A stretch of DNA of 64,000 nt from Regnicoccus_A sp014224355 (lineage in GTDB: Bacteria; Cyanobacteriota; Cyanobacteriia; PCC-6307; Cyanobiaceae), in NCBI RefSeq assembly GCF_050920705.1, contig NZ_CP154799.1, forward strand, positions 1,798,001 through 1,862,000. The letters are read 5' to 3'. Below the pieces are notes generated by a model. That model ran no database searches. It was not told the origin of the DNA and saw only the letters and a program-made list of their open reading frames with translations. A program made the translations under genes and the position numbers. Below, one piece after another: positions 35,768 to 44,855 of this stretch (positions within the stretch are counted from its first letter, which is position 1; each line of letters begins with the position of its first letter).

Positions 35768-36442
35768 GTCGCTGCGGGTGGTCGTTCCACCCCATCCCCT
35801 GATCGCCCACTGGCTCGCAGTGCTGCGGGATCAGGAGACCCCCTCCCCGCTGTTCGCCACCGCCATGGCCGAGCTGGGGCGCTGGCTCACCTACGAAGCG
35901 GTGCGCGACTGGCTGCCCCAGCGACCGGTGGCGGTCCAGACCCCGCTGGCCCTCACGGAGGGGATGGTGGTGGATCCGTCCGTGCCGGTGCTGGCGGTGC
36001 CTGTGCTGCGCGCTGGACTTGGCTTGTGGCAGGGGGGCAGGCGGTGCTCCCCTCCGCCCGGGTGGCCCATGTCGGTCTGGTGCGGGATGAACGCACGGGT
36101 GAGGCCGACTGCTACCTCGACGCCCTGCCCCAGCGGATCGGCGAGCGGGTGGGGGTGATGGTCTTCGATCCGATGCTGGCCACCGCCGGCAGCCTGATCC
36201 AGGTGCTCGAGCGTCTGCAGGCCAGGGGGGTGAGCGGTCAGCGGCTGAGGGTGATCACGGCCCTGGCGGCCAGTTCAGGCTTGGGGACCCTCGGCAAGCG
36301 GTTTCCGGATCTCACCGTGTACACCGCCTGCGTGGATCCCGAGCTGGATGAGGCCTTCCGCATCGTTCCCGGCCTGGGGGATGCCGGTGATCGGCTCTAT
36401 GGCTCCCAGTCGCCCGTGTTTCCAGCGGAAGCTCAGCCCTAG
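35760..36442 (+). CDS. upp: Uracil phosphoribosyltransferase, frameshifted in this sequence
   Basis: Makes UMP from uracil and PRPP (pyrimidine salvage). The first part from ATG 35760 (MSMSLRVVVPPHPLIAHWL, VPVLRAGLGLWQGG) and the second part (AVLPSARVAHVGLVRDE, VMVFDPMLATAGS with the PRPP-binding loop, TACVDPELDE, GLGDAGDRLYG) are in different frames. One more G in the G6 run at 36032-36037 joins them as LWQGGQAVLPSA, giving 227 aa, the normal length. The ATG at 35766 is an equally good start. Function is intact only if the shift is a sequence error. Confidence 0.87.
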
Positions 36443-36478
36443 GCTCCCCCGATTGACCCTTCTCACCACCCCCTTCGC

Positions 36479-37828
36479 ATGGCCGTCGCCCCTGCTTCCG
36501 GCAGCCCCCTGACCCTGGGCTCCAACGCCGGAGCAGGCCCTGGCGGCAGCCTGCGCGGCACGGTGCGGGTGCCAGGCGACAAGTCGATTTCCCACCGGGC
36601 TCTGCTGTTCGGCGCCATCGCCGAAGGAGAGACCCGCATCGAGGGCCTGCTGCCCGCCGAGGATCCCCTCAGCACAGCCGCCTGCCTGCGGGCCATGGGG
36701 GTCACGATCAGTCCGATCGAAGCGGGTGAACCGGTGCTGGTCCGGGGGGTCGGGCTCGATGGCCTCAGGGAGCCCGAGGACGTGCTCGACTGCGGCAATT
36801 CCGGCACCACCATGCGCCTGATGCTGGGGCTGCTGGCCGGGCGCAGCGGACGTCACTTCGTGCTCAATGGCGACGCCTCCCTGCGCCGGCGGCCGATGGC
36901 CCGGGTGGGGCAGCCCCTGGCCGCCATGGGCGCCCTGATCCGTGGGCGGGCGGGTGCCAACCTGGCCCCTCTGGCGATCGAAGGCACCAAGCTCCACGGC
37001 GCGGTGATCGGCACCCCCGTGGCCTCGGCTCAGGTCAAATCGGCCCTGCTGCTGGCGGCCCTCACGGCCAGCGGCTCCACCACCGTGATCGAGCCGGCCC
37101 GTTCTCGTGACCACAGCGAGCGCATGCTCAGAGCCTTCGGTGCCGAGCTGGAGGTGGACGGTGAGATGGGACGCCTGATCCGGCTCCATCCCGGGGCCTC
37201 GCTGCATGGTCTGCCGGTGGTGGTGCCCGGCGACATCAGTTCGGCGGCCTTCTGGCTGGTGGCCGCCGCCATCACCCCGGGAGCCGAGATCACCGTGGAG
37301 AATGTGGGCCTCAACCCCACCCGCACCGGCATCCTCGAGGTTCTCGAGCAGATGGAGGCGCGTCTGGAGGTGCTCAACCCCCGCGACGTGGCCGGTGAGC
37401 CGGTGGGGGATGTTCGGGTCAGCCATGGCCCGCTGCAGGCGTTCGAGATCTCCGGGGATCTGATTCCCCGCCTGGTGGATGAGATTCCGATTCTGGCGGT
37501 GGCCGCCTGCTGCGCCGAAGGGGTGAGCCGCATCCGTGATGCCGAGGAACTGCGGGTGAAGGAAACCGATCGCCTGGCGGTGATGAGCCGCCAGCTGGGG
37601 GCCATGGGGGCCTGCCTGCAAGAAACCGCCGACGGCCTGGTGATCGAGGGGGGGCGCCCGCTCCGCGGCGCCGAGGTGGACAGTGAAACCGATCACCGGG
37701 TGGCGATGAGCCTGGGGGTGGCCGCCCAGGTGGCGGGTGGGACCACCCGGTTGCATCGCAGTGAGGCGGCGGCGGTCTCGTACCCGGGCTTCTGGGACGA
37801 TCTGGCGCGCCTGCAGGCGGAAGCCTGA
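36479..37828 (+). CDS. aroA: 3-Phosphoshikimate 1-carboxyvinyltransferase (EPSP synthase)
   Basis: Sixth step of the shikimate pathway: condenses shikimate 3-phosphate with phosphoenolpyruvate. The N-terminal half has VPGDKSISHRAL and DCGNSGTTMRLM-type signatures (LDCGNSGTTMRLMLGLL). The C-terminal half has VKSALLLA, RDHSERMLRAFG and RVKETDRLA-like (ELRVKETDRLAVM). The 449 aa include a ~25-residue Gly/Ala/Ser N-terminal extension. The LNGDASLRRRPM form places it among class II-type enzymes, as in many cyanobacteria (tentative). A G7 run at 37648-37654 is in frame. Confidence 0.96.
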   Translation: MAVAPASGSPLTLGSNAGAGPGGSLRGTVRVPGDKSISHRALLFGAIAEGETRIEGLLPAEDPLSTAACLRAMGVTISPIEAGEPVLVRGVGLDGLREPEDVLDCGNSGTTMRLMLGLLAGRSGRHFVLNGDASLRRRPMARVGQPLAAMGALIRGRAGANLAPLAIEGTKLHGAVIGTPVASAQVKSALLLAALTASGSTTVIEPARSRDHSERMLRAFGAELEVDGEMGRLIRLHPGASLHGLPVVVPGDISSAAFWLVAAAITPGAEITVENVGLNPTRTGILEVLEQMEARLEVLNPRDVAGEPVGDVRVSHGPLQAFEISGDLIPRLVDEIPILAVAACCAEGVSRIRDAEELRVKETDRLAVMSRQLGAMGACLQETADGLVIEGGRPLRGAEVDSETDHRVAMSLGVAAQVAGGTTRLHRSEAAAVSYPGFWDDLARLQAEA

Positions 37829-37839
37829 GGCCAGGCGGG

Positions 37840-38763
37840 GTGACCTTCGGCAGTCAGGGGACGGCCCATCTGAGCCCCCGCTTCAGCGGCGACGGCAGTT
37901 TCAGTCTGTACAGCGTCGAGTACGGCGAGGGGTTCCACTGCCGCAGCGGCGCCCTGCTCGAGGCGCAGCGCACCTTTGTCAGGCCCGCCCAGCTGGAGCG
38001 CTTCTGTGCCGGTGAGGAGCTCTGGGTGGTGGATGTCTGCGTGGGTCTGGGCACCAACAGCGCCGCCCTGCTCGAAGCGGCCGCCCCCCGCGGCCTGCGC
38101 CTGCGCTGGTTCGGGCTGGAGATCGATCCGGCCCCTCTGGCCCTGGCTCTGGCAGAGCCGAGCTTTCGTGCCCAGTGGCAGGCCCCGCTGGGGCTTGATC
38201 TGCTCCGGCAGCTGCGGGACACCAGCTGCTGGCGGAGCTCCCACGGCCAGGGGCAGCTGCACTGGGGTGATGCCCGCCGAGCGATCGAAGCGGTGCTGGA
38301 GTGCGCAGCTGGTCGCTGCGATCTGGTGATGCTGGATGCCTTCTCGCCGCGCCATTGCCCCCAGCTCTGGAGCCAGGAGTTCCTGGCAGCGCTGGCCGCG
38401 TTGCTGGCCCCCCGGGGGCGTCTGCTCACCTACTGCTCGGCCGCCGCACCCCGCCGCAGCCTGGCGGCGGCGGGCCTGCAGGTGGCGGCGCTGGGATCTG
38501 AGGGCGCCGCTGCAGGCCAGGCCTGGAGCCAGGGGACCGTGGCGTCTCAGGCTCTGGAAGCCACCTCGCGCTGGTGGCGGCCCCTCTCGGCGATGGAGCT
38601 GGAGCATCTGGCCAGCAGGGCCGGCGAGCCCTACCGCGACCCGGAAGGACAGGCCGATGGGAAGACGATTCTGGCCAGCCGTCAGCGGGCCCAGGCCCTG
38701 AGTGATGCGGAACCGGCCAGTGCCTGGCGGCGGCGCTGGGGGTTGCAGGGAGGAGACCGGTAG
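37840..38763 (+). CDS. MnmC2-like (DUF752) SAM methyltransferase
   Basis: GTG 37840 starts a protein with the methyltransferase_30 pattern of MnmC's methyltransferase half: GSQGTAHLSPRFSGDGSFSLYS split over the N-terminus, FHCRSGALLEAQRTFV, VVDVCVGLGTNS (AdoMet motif I), FGLEIDP (motif II) and LVMLDAFSPRHCPQLWSQEF. MnmC methylates nm5s2U to mnm5s2U at tRNA position 34. Only the methyltransferase half is present here, with no FAD oxidase domain, and the exact tRNA substrate is inferred. Starts 12 bp after aroA. Confidence 0.87.
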   Translation: MTFGSQGTAHLSPRFSGDGSFSLYSVEYGEGFHCRSGALLEAQRTFVRPAQLERFCAGEELWVVDVCVGLGTNSAALLEAAAPRGLRLRWFGLEIDPAPLALALAEPSFRAQWQAPLGLDLLRQLRDTSCWRSSHGQGQLHWGDARRAIEAVLECAAGRCDLVMLDAFSPRHCPQLWSQEFLAALAALLAPRGRLLTYCSAAAPRRSLAAAGLQVAALGSEGAAAGQAWSQGTVASQALEATSRWWRPLSAMELEHLASRAGEPYRDPEGQADGKTILASRQRAQALSDAEPASAWRRRWGLQGGDR

Positions 38764-38792
38764 ATTCCGTGCCCAGCCGCCTTGATCCGCCG

Positions 38793-40145
38793 ATGCTCGC
38801 CGTTGCCGTGCTGGCCGCCGGAAAGGGCACCCGGATGAAGAGCGATCTCCCCAAGGTGCTCCAGGCCCTGGCGGGCTCCACCCTGGTGGAGCGGGTGCTG
38901 GCCAGCTGCCGCCACCTCGATCCCCAGCGGCAGGTGTTGATCGTGGGTCACCAGGCCGAGCGGGTGCGCTCCGCCCTGGCCGGCCTGGAGGGCCTGGAGT
39001 TCGCGCTGCAGCAGCCCCAGAACGGCACCGGCCATGCCGTGCAGCAACTGCTGGCTCCTCTGGCTGAGTTCGAGGGGGAGCTGCTGGTGCTCAACGGCGA
39101 TGTGCCCCTGCTGCGGCCCGCCACCCTCGAGTCGCTGCTCGAGCGGCACCGGGCCTCAGGGGCCGCGGTGACCCTGCTCACGGCTCGCCTGGCTGATCCC
39201 AGTGGCTACGGGCGCGTGTTCACCGATGGCCAGGGTCAGGTGGAGGCGATCGTGGAGCACCGCGACTGCAGCGAGGAGCAGCGCCGCAATGACCTCACCA
39301 ATGCCGGCATCTATTGCTTCAACTGGCGCGCCCTGGCGGCGGTGCTGCCGAAGCTGAGCACCGACAACGACCAGGGGGAGCTCTACCTCACCGACACCGT
39401 GGCGATGCTCAGCCCCGCCGTGCATCTGGAGGTGGAGGACCCCGCCGAGATCGCAGGCATCAACGACCGCCTGCAGCTGGCCCAGTGTGAGGCCGCCCTG
39501 CAGGAGAGGCTCAGGCGCCACTGGATGGCCGAGGGGGTGAGCTTCGTGGATCCCGCCAGCTGCACCCTCAGCGATGGCACCCGCTTCGGTCGGGACGTGC
39601 TGGTGGAGCCCCAGTGCCATTTCCGGGGCAGCACCAGCATCGGCAGCGGTTGCCGCATCGGCCCCGGTTGCCTGATCGAGGACAGCCAGCTCGGCGATGG
39701 GGTGCAGGTGCTCTATTCCGTGCTGCGCGGGGTGAGCGTGGCCGAAGGTTGTGTGGTGGGTCCTTTTGCCCAGCTCAGGGCGGGCGCCCGCCTGGAGAGC
39801 GGCTGCCGCATCGGCAATTTCGTGGAGGTCAAGAACAGTCATCTCGCCGCTGGCTGCAAGGCCAACCACCTCAGCTATCTGGGTGACGCCGATCTGGGGG
39901 CCGAGGTGAATGTGGGGGCGGGCACGATCACCGCTAACTACGACGGCGTGCGCAAACACCGCACCGTGGTCGGTGCCGGCAGCAAGACCGGCGCCAACTC
40001 CGTGCTGGTGGCACCGATCGTGCTGGGTGAGGGCGTGACCGTCGGGGCGGGCTCCACCCTCACCCGTGACGTGCCGGCAGGCTCCCTCGCCCTGGGTCGC
40101 GCCCCTCAGCTGATCAAGGCCGACTGGAGCCCGCCGCGGGGCTGA
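38793..40145 (+). CDS. glmU: Bifunctional UDP-N-acetylglucosamine pyrophosphorylase / glucosamine-1-phosphate acetyltransferase
   Basis: Makes UDP-GlcNAc for peptidoglycan and LPS. The N-terminal uridylyltransferase has LAAGKGTRMKSDLPKVL, QNGTGHAVQ, VLNGDVPLL and NAGIYCF. The C-terminal half is a left-handed beta-helix of hexapeptide repeats (SIGSGCRIGPGCLIEDS, GNFVEVKNSHLAAG, NHLSYLGDADLG, VNVGAGTITANYDG). ATG 38793 is chosen because the nucleotide-binding strand starts at once; GTG 38769 is also open. The 450-aa length is standard. The 3' end overlaps the convergent murF by 32 bp. Confidence 0.96.
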   Translation: MLAVAVLAAGKGTRMKSDLPKVLQALAGSTLVERVLASCRHLDPQRQVLIVGHQAERVRSALAGLEGLEFALQQPQNGTGHAVQQLLAPLAEFEGELLVLNGDVPLLRPATLESLLERHRASGAAVTLLTARLADPSGYGRVFTDGQGQVEAIVEHRDCSEEQRRNDLTNAGIYCFNWRALAAVLPKLSTDNDQGELYLTDTVAMLSPAVHLEVEDPAEIAGINDRLQLAQCEAALQERLRRHWMAEGVSFVDPASCTLSDGTRFGRDVLVEPQCHFRGSTSIGSGCRIGPGCLIEDSQLGDGVQVLYSVLRGVSVAEGCVVGPFAQLRAGARLESGCRIGNFVEVKNSHLAAGCKANHLSYLGDADLGAEVNVGAGTITANYDGVRKHRTVVGAGSKTGANSVLVAPIVLGEGVTVGAGSTLTRDVPAGSLALGRAPQLIKADWSPPRG

Positions 40146-41564
40146 GCCCCTGCTCCAGCAGCGGCAGCAGGCGCTCCAGGGCCACCCCTCGGCTGGCCTT
40201 CAGCAGCAGGTGATCACCTGGCTCCAGCCAGCCCAGAAGGGTCTGGGCTGCCTCCGCTGGTGAGTCGAGCCGCTGCAGGCGCCTCAGGCCGGCGGCCCCC
40301 GCCAGCAGGGCTTCCCCTTCAGCGCCCCCCGCCACGATCACCAGGCCATCGAGCCCGAGGGCTCTGGCCCGCTCCCCCACCCGGCGGTGCAGCTCGCTGC
40401 TCTGTTCCCCGAGCTCGAGCATGGTGCCCAGGGCCGCGAAGCGACGGCCCGGCTGGGCCGAGAGCAGATCCAGGGCCGCCAGCATCGCTTCGGGGGAGGC
40501 GTTGTAGGTCTCATCCAGCACCTCAATCCCCCCAGCCGGATCCGCCGGCTGCGTCCGCCCGGCAGGGCCACCTCCAGGTGGCGCAGCTGCAGAGGATCCA
40601 CCCCCAGTTCGCTGGCCACGGCCAGGGCCAGCAGCAGGTTGCGGGCGTTGTGGCGGCCCGGCAGCGGCAACTCGGTGCTGTACTGCGTGCCCCCCGGCTC
40701 CGCCTGCCCCCAGATCAAGCGGTCGCCGTCGGCGCCGGCCTGGAGGCGGCCCAGCAGCTGGGCTGGCTGAGGACCCGGGGGATCGTCGTGGAGGGCGACG
40801 CGGATCACCCGCCCGCTCCAGACGGCGGCGAGGCTGGCCTCGAGCAGGGGGTCACCGGCCGGGATCACCACCAGTCCATCGGGACGCAGGGCCGCCACGA
40901 TCTCGCACTTGGCGGTGGCGATCGCCTCGCGGCTGCCCAGCCGGCCGATGTGGGCGGTGCCGATGTTGGTGATCACGGTGATGTCGGGCTCGGCGCAGCG
41001 GCTGAGCCGCTCGATCTCCCCCAGACCGCGCATCCCCATTTCCACCACCACGGCCCGGTGCTCCCCACCGGACTTGAGCAGGGTGAGGGGCACGCCCACG
41101 TCGTTGTTTTCGTTGCCCACGCTGGCCAGCACCGGACCCAGGGGGGCCAGCACGGTGCGGATCAGCTCGCGGGTGGTGGTCTTGCCGGCTGAGCCGGTCA
41201 CGGCGATCACCGGGGCGGTGCCCTGGCGGCGCCAGAGGCGCCCCAGCTGCTGGTAGGCCCCCTGGGTGTCGTCCACCAGCCAGATCCGGCCGCCGCTGGA
41301 GCGCACCAGGGCTTCGGCCTGCTCGGTGCTGAGGCGGTCACGTTGGGCCAGGGCGGCCAGCGCCCCCTGCTCCAGGGCCGCTGCCAGGAAGCGGTGGCCA
41401 TCAAAGCGCTCTCCCACCAGTGGCACGAACAGGCAGCCAGGTTTCAGTTCGCGGCTGTCGGTGCAGACCCCGCTGAAGCTGGTGTCCGGATCGGCGGGAG
41501 CCGCTTCGATCGGCGCTCCCCAGAGCTCCACCAGGTTCTCCAGCCGCATCGGTTCCGCTCGCAT
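40114..41564 (-). CDS. murF: UDP-MurNAc-tripeptide--D-Ala-D-Ala ligase, frameshifted in this sequence
   Basis: Adds D-Ala-D-Ala to complete the peptidoglycan precursor. From about 41564 (MRAEPMRLENLVELWG) the N-terminal domain (FSGVCTDSRELKPGCLFVP), the ATP site VTGSAGKTTTRE, NENNDVGVPLTLL, VVVEMGMRGLGEI and PLPGRHNARNLLLALAVA are in one frame up to RIRLGG. The C-terminal domain (IEVLDETYNASPEAMLAALD, LKASRGVALERLL) is in another. One more base in the 6-base run at 40528-40533 joins them into 483 aa. MurF is essential, so an assembly error is likely. The ATG at 41549 is an alternative start. Confidence 0.9.
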
Positions 41565-41568
41565 CGGA

Positions 41569-42255
41569 TCAATCGAGCAGAATCATGCCGCCGCCCACGA
41601 CCGCATTCCGGCCCAGTTCCGCGCCGCCGCTGTCGATCAGCCGCAGCCGCTCGTAGCCGAGGCCAAGGGCCTGTTGCCACCACTGCTGCGCCAGCCGTTG
41701 CCGTTCGGGCTCCTCCAGGGCCTTGAAGGCCTGCGAGATCCGCAGCTCCAGCAGCGCTGCGATGCCGCTCTCCGGTGCCGCCATCACCAACCCTGAGTCG
41801 TCGCTGAAGCCCGGGGGCAGCGCGATCGCTTCAAGGCCGGGACTGGGTGCGACCGGTTCCTGCGGCTCCGCCTCGCGTGGATCTGGTCCTGCCACAGCAG
41901 GAGATTCCAGGGATGGCTCCGTGGCTTCCACCTCTGCCGCAGTTCCTTCAGCTGCGATCGGCAGCGATTCAACGGAGGCCTGGCCTGGGTTCTCCGCGCT
42001 GGGCGAACGCAGCAGTTGCACGGCAACCCCGCCCCCCAGCGTCAGCAGGAGCAAAGCCAGCAGCAGGGCCGGCCAGAACAGCGTGGCCTGACGCCGGGGC
42101 CAGAACGGAGGTACCGGCAGATCCCCCTCCCACTGGCGGCGCCACAGCCGCCTGAGGGCCAGCATGCAGCTGGCGGCCACGGCGCGCAGGTCCCTCCCCA
42201 GGGCCCGCCAGGGATTTTCGTAGACGACCGGCAGCTCGGAGCCGGAGCGCTCCAT
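41569..42255 (-). CDS. Conserved membrane protein of unknown function (228 aa)
   Basis: The N-terminal ~55 residues are basic and cytosolic, including ALRRLWRRQWEGDLPVPPFW. One membrane helix follows (TLFWPALLLALLLLTLGGG), then an acidic Pro/Glu/Ala linker (about residues 85-150) and a C-terminal soluble domain (LLELRISQAFKALEEPERQ, LAQQWWQQALGLGYERLRL). I recognise no named family. It sits between glgA and murF on the same strand, 2 bp from glgA and 4 bp from murF, so the three are probably one operon. Confidence 0.7.
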   Translation of the reverse strand: MERSGSELPVVYENPWRALGRDLRAVAASCMLALRRLWRRQWEGDLPVPPFWPRRQATLFWPALLLALLLLTLGGGVAVQLLRSPSAENPGQASVESLPIAAEGTAAEVEATEPSLESPAVAGPDPREAEPQEPVAPSPGLEAIALPPGFSDDSGLVMAAPESGIAALLELRISQAFKALEEPERQRLAQQWWQQALGLGYERLRLIDSGGAELGRNAVVGGGMILLD

Positions 42256-42257
42256 GC

Positions 42258-43811
42258 TCAGCTCTGGCCGCGGCGCAGCAGGGCGGAGAGGGGGTTGCGC
42301 GGGCCGCCGCCTTCCTGCCTGGAGGGCTTGGCTGCAGGTTCAGCTGTCTTGGCTGGGGCACCCCCCGGGCTGAGGCTGGGATCGGCCTCCTGGCCGAGGG
42401 AGAACTGCTCCACATCGGCGGCCGAGGGGGTGGGCTGCTTGACCCCACGTACATCGCGGTACATGGCGTCGTAGTCGAGTGCCGAGCGGGTCCAGCTGTG
42501 GTCGACGGCCATGGCGCGCAGCTGCAGCTCCCGCCAGCTTTGGCTGTGGCGGTAGGCCTCCCAGGAGCGCACGATCGCGGTGTAGAAGTCGACCGGCTCA
42601 TAGCGATCGAAGCAGAAGCCGGTGCCGCTGTGGCTTGCTGGCACATGGGGCTGGACGGTGTCGACCAGGCCCCCCACCTTGCGCACGATCGGGATGCAGC
42701 CGTAGCGCATCGCCAGCATCTGGCTGATGCCGCAGGGCTCGAAGCGGCTGGGCATCAGGAAGGCATCGGCGCCGGCATAGATCAACCGCGCCAGGGCATC
42801 GTCGTAGGTGAGGAACACCGAGAAGCGGCCGGGATGGCGGGCGGCCATCTGCCAGAGGCCCGATTCATAGTTGCGGTCGCCTGTTCCCAGCACCACGATC
42901 TGGCTGTCGGAGTAGGCGAGCACCCGATCGGCCACCTGCAGCAGCAGATCCACCCCTTTCTGGTCGACCAGACGGCTGACCATCCCCATCAGGTAGGTGT
43001 CGGCATTGACCCCCAGGCCCATGCGCTCCTGCAGCACCTGTTTGTTGGTGGCCCTCGGCGCCATGTCGCTGGCGCTGTAGCGGGCAGGCAGCAGGCTGTC
43101 GCTGGCAGGATTCCAGGCTTCGGTGTCGATGCCGTTGAGGATGCCGCGCAGCTTGCCGCTGATGTAATTCAGCAGGCCTTCGAGGCGTTCGCCGTATTCG
43201 GGCGTGCGGATTTCCTGGGCATAGGTGGGCGAGACGGCATTGACCCGATCGGCATAGAGCAGGGCGGCGGCCATGGTGTGGTCCCCCTGCATGTACCAGG
43301 GAATCCAGGTCATGCGCTCGAGTTTCCAGCGCCAGGGGCCCTGATATTCGAGGTTGTGGATGGTGAAAACGGTGCTGATCTCGGGGTCCTGGTGCATCCA
43401 GACCGGGATCATGCCCGTGTGCCAGTCATGGCAGTGAAAGACCTCCGGCTTCCAGTGGTTCCAGGCGAATTCGGCGGCGGCGTTGGCAAAGAAGGTGAAG
43501 CGCCAGTCCTCATCTTCTCCGCCGTAGATGCGCTCCGGATCGAACACTGGATGACCGACCAGATACAGCGGCAGCCCATGGACTGGATGCTGTGTTTCGT
43601 AGACGGCGAAGTCGTTGCCCATCGCCCAGCCACGAAAGACGGGCTCCGAGGGGATCTTCAGGCGGCTCCAGAGCTTCCCGTAACCCGGCATGATCGTGCG
43701 CACGTCGTGGCCCAGGGCTGCCACCGCCGGCGGCAGGGATCCCACCACATCACCCATGCCCCCCACCTTGATCATCGGGGCGCACTCGGCGGCGGCGAAC
43801 AACACGCGCAT
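42258..43811 (-). CDS. glgA: Glycogen synthase (ADP-glucose type)
   Basis: A GT5 glucosyltransferase that extends alpha-1,4-glucan from ADP-glucose. The N-terminus MRVLFAAAECAPMIKVGGMGD contains the KxGG ADP-glucose motif (KVGGMGDVVGSLP), then HCHDWHTGMIP, TIHNLEYQG, and in the second Rossmann domain RLVDQKGVDLLL and MPSRFEPCGISQMLAMRYG. At 517 aa it has a ~35-residue Pro/Ala/Gly-rich tail. The start ATG 43811 is clear. First gene of the glgA-hypothetical-murF run. Confidence 0.96.
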   Translation of the reverse strand: MRVLFAAAECAPMIKVGGMGDVVGSLPPAVAALGHDVRTIMPGYGKLWSRLKIPSEPVFRGWAMGNDFAVYETQHPVHGLPLYLVGHPVFDPERIYGGEDEDWRFTFFANAAAEFAWNHWKPEVFHCHDWHTGMIPVWMHQDPEISTVFTIHNLEYQGPWRWKLERMTWIPWYMQGDHTMAAALLYADRVNAVSPTYAQEIRTPEYGERLEGLLNYISGKLRGILNGIDTEAWNPASDSLLPARYSASDMAPRATNKQVLQERMGLGVNADTYLMGMVSRLVDQKGVDLLLQVADRVLAYSDSQIVVLGTGDRNYESGLWQMAARHPGRFSVFLTYDDALARLIYAGADAFLMPSRFEPCGISQMLAMRYGCIPIVRKVGGLVDTVQPHVPASHSGTGFCFDRYEPVDFYTAIVRSWEAYRHSQSWRELQLRAMAVDHSWTRSALDYDAMYRDVRGVKQPTPSAADVEQFSLGQEADPSLSPGGAPAKTAEPAAKPSRQEGGGPRNPLSALLRRGQS

Positions 43812-43846
43812 GGGGAGAACCCAGGGAAGGGCCGAACTCTACGTTT

Positions 43847-43874
43847 CCTGCCCTGAGCGAACGCTCAGGGCAGG
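43847..43874 (-). terminator. Strong hairpin at the end of the L,D-transpeptidase gene
   Basis: A 12-bp perfect stem, CCTGCCCTGAGC (43847-43858) with GCTCAGGGCAGG (43863-43874), and a 4-nt loop. The transpeptidase stop codon (43865-43867) is inside the stem. There is no T-tract on the minus strand, so termination efficiency is uncertain; it may instead stabilise the mRNA 3' end. Confidence 0.55.
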
Positions 43875-44524
43875 ACCGTGACCACGGTTCCCATGCGCAC
43901 CAGCTCGAAGAGGTCACGCACGTTTTCCTCGTACATGCGCACGCAGCCGTGGGAGACCGCCTGGCCGACCGTCTCCCGATGGGGGGTGCCGTGGAAGCCG
44001 GCGGTGACACAGCCCTTCACCTCAAGATGCTGCTGACCGTTGAACCCCCGCTTGCCGGCGCAATCGCGGTGGAAGCCGATCCAGCGGCTTCCCAGGGGGT
44101 TGTTCGGCCCTGGAGGGTAGAGCTTGCCGCTCACCGGGTGCTTCCAGACCGGATCGGGCGCCATTTCGATCACCTGGAAACGGCCAAGAGGAGTTTCCCA
44201 GCCGGGCATGCCCACACCCACCGGGAAGCGACGCAGCTCGCGGCCATTTTCGATCACCACCACCTGCCGCTTGCTGCGGTGAATCACCAGGCTGCGTTCA
44301 GGGCGTGGTGAGCTGATCGCCACTTCGGCGTCTCGCCGCGCCTGCGGCTTCGGCTGAGGTTGCGGTTGCGGTTGCAGAGCAGGGGTGTGGGGGAGCGCCA
44401 CAGGGGGATGCCATGTCTCTTGAGCCGAGGCGGGAGGCTGGGCCTGAGCCATGGCTCCGGCTGGCGTCAGCAGGCCGCCACCGAGCAGCAGGGTCACCAG
44501 GGGGAACGTGAAGCGGGGAGGCAC
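43865..44524 (-). CDS. L,D-transpeptidase (YkuD domain)
   Basis: An exported peptidoglycan cross-linking enzyme. A signal peptide (residues 1-26, ending AGAMAQA) precedes a Pro/Gln-rich linker with repeated PQ dipeptides, then the YkuD domain (about residues 78-219). The catalytic motif is GFHGTP...AVSHGCVRM with His192 and Cys194. The substrate-facing PGWETPLGRFQV and GPNNPLGSRWIGF are intact. Catalysis: joins meso-diaminopimelate residues or anchors proteins (family knowledge). It is encoded just upstream of glgA, separated by a strong hairpin. Confidence 0.93.
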   Translation of the reverse strand: MPPRFTFPLVTLLLGGGLLTPAGAMAQAQPPASAQETWHPPVALPHTPALQPQPQPQPKPQARRDAEVAISSPRPERSLVIHRSKRQVVVIENGRELRRFPVGVGMPGWETPLGRFQVIEMAPDPVWKHPVSGKLYPPGPNNPLGSRWIGFHRDCAGKRGFNGQQHLEVKGCVTAGFHGTPHRETVGQAVSHGCVRMYEENVRDLFELVRMGTVVTVLP

Positions 44525-44855
44525 AGCCAGGCGTCGGTTCAGAAACTTTTGAATCCAGTTTAAGGAGCTGGCTCCTGAGCAGGCTGTCAGCAGATTGCAA
44601 TCAACTCCTGCGCTGCCTCGAAGCCTGAAGCCACCAACGATCTACTGGGTTCTGGATGGTTCGCAGGAGGAGATCTGTGTGGTTTCACGTTTCTGAGATG
44701 GCTGCAGGGACTCGATCTGCAGCCGACTTTGTTGTACTTGAGTTGGCTGAATGCTTGCTGCCGCAGATCTGGCTGACAACCCGCGACGCCAGCTTGCGAA
44801 ATTCAGCTGCTTGGCTCCAGGGGCCACTGTGTCAGTGCCTTCCGCTGCTCAACCC
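44525..44855. other. Intergenic region between divergent genes, no gene seen
   Basis: 331 bp between the L,D-transpeptidase start (minus) and the conserved small gene start (plus). It presumably holds both promoters. A short AGGAGC-TGG-CTCCT-like hairpin lies near 44562-44576. I find no convincing open frame or RNA. Confidence 0.5.
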
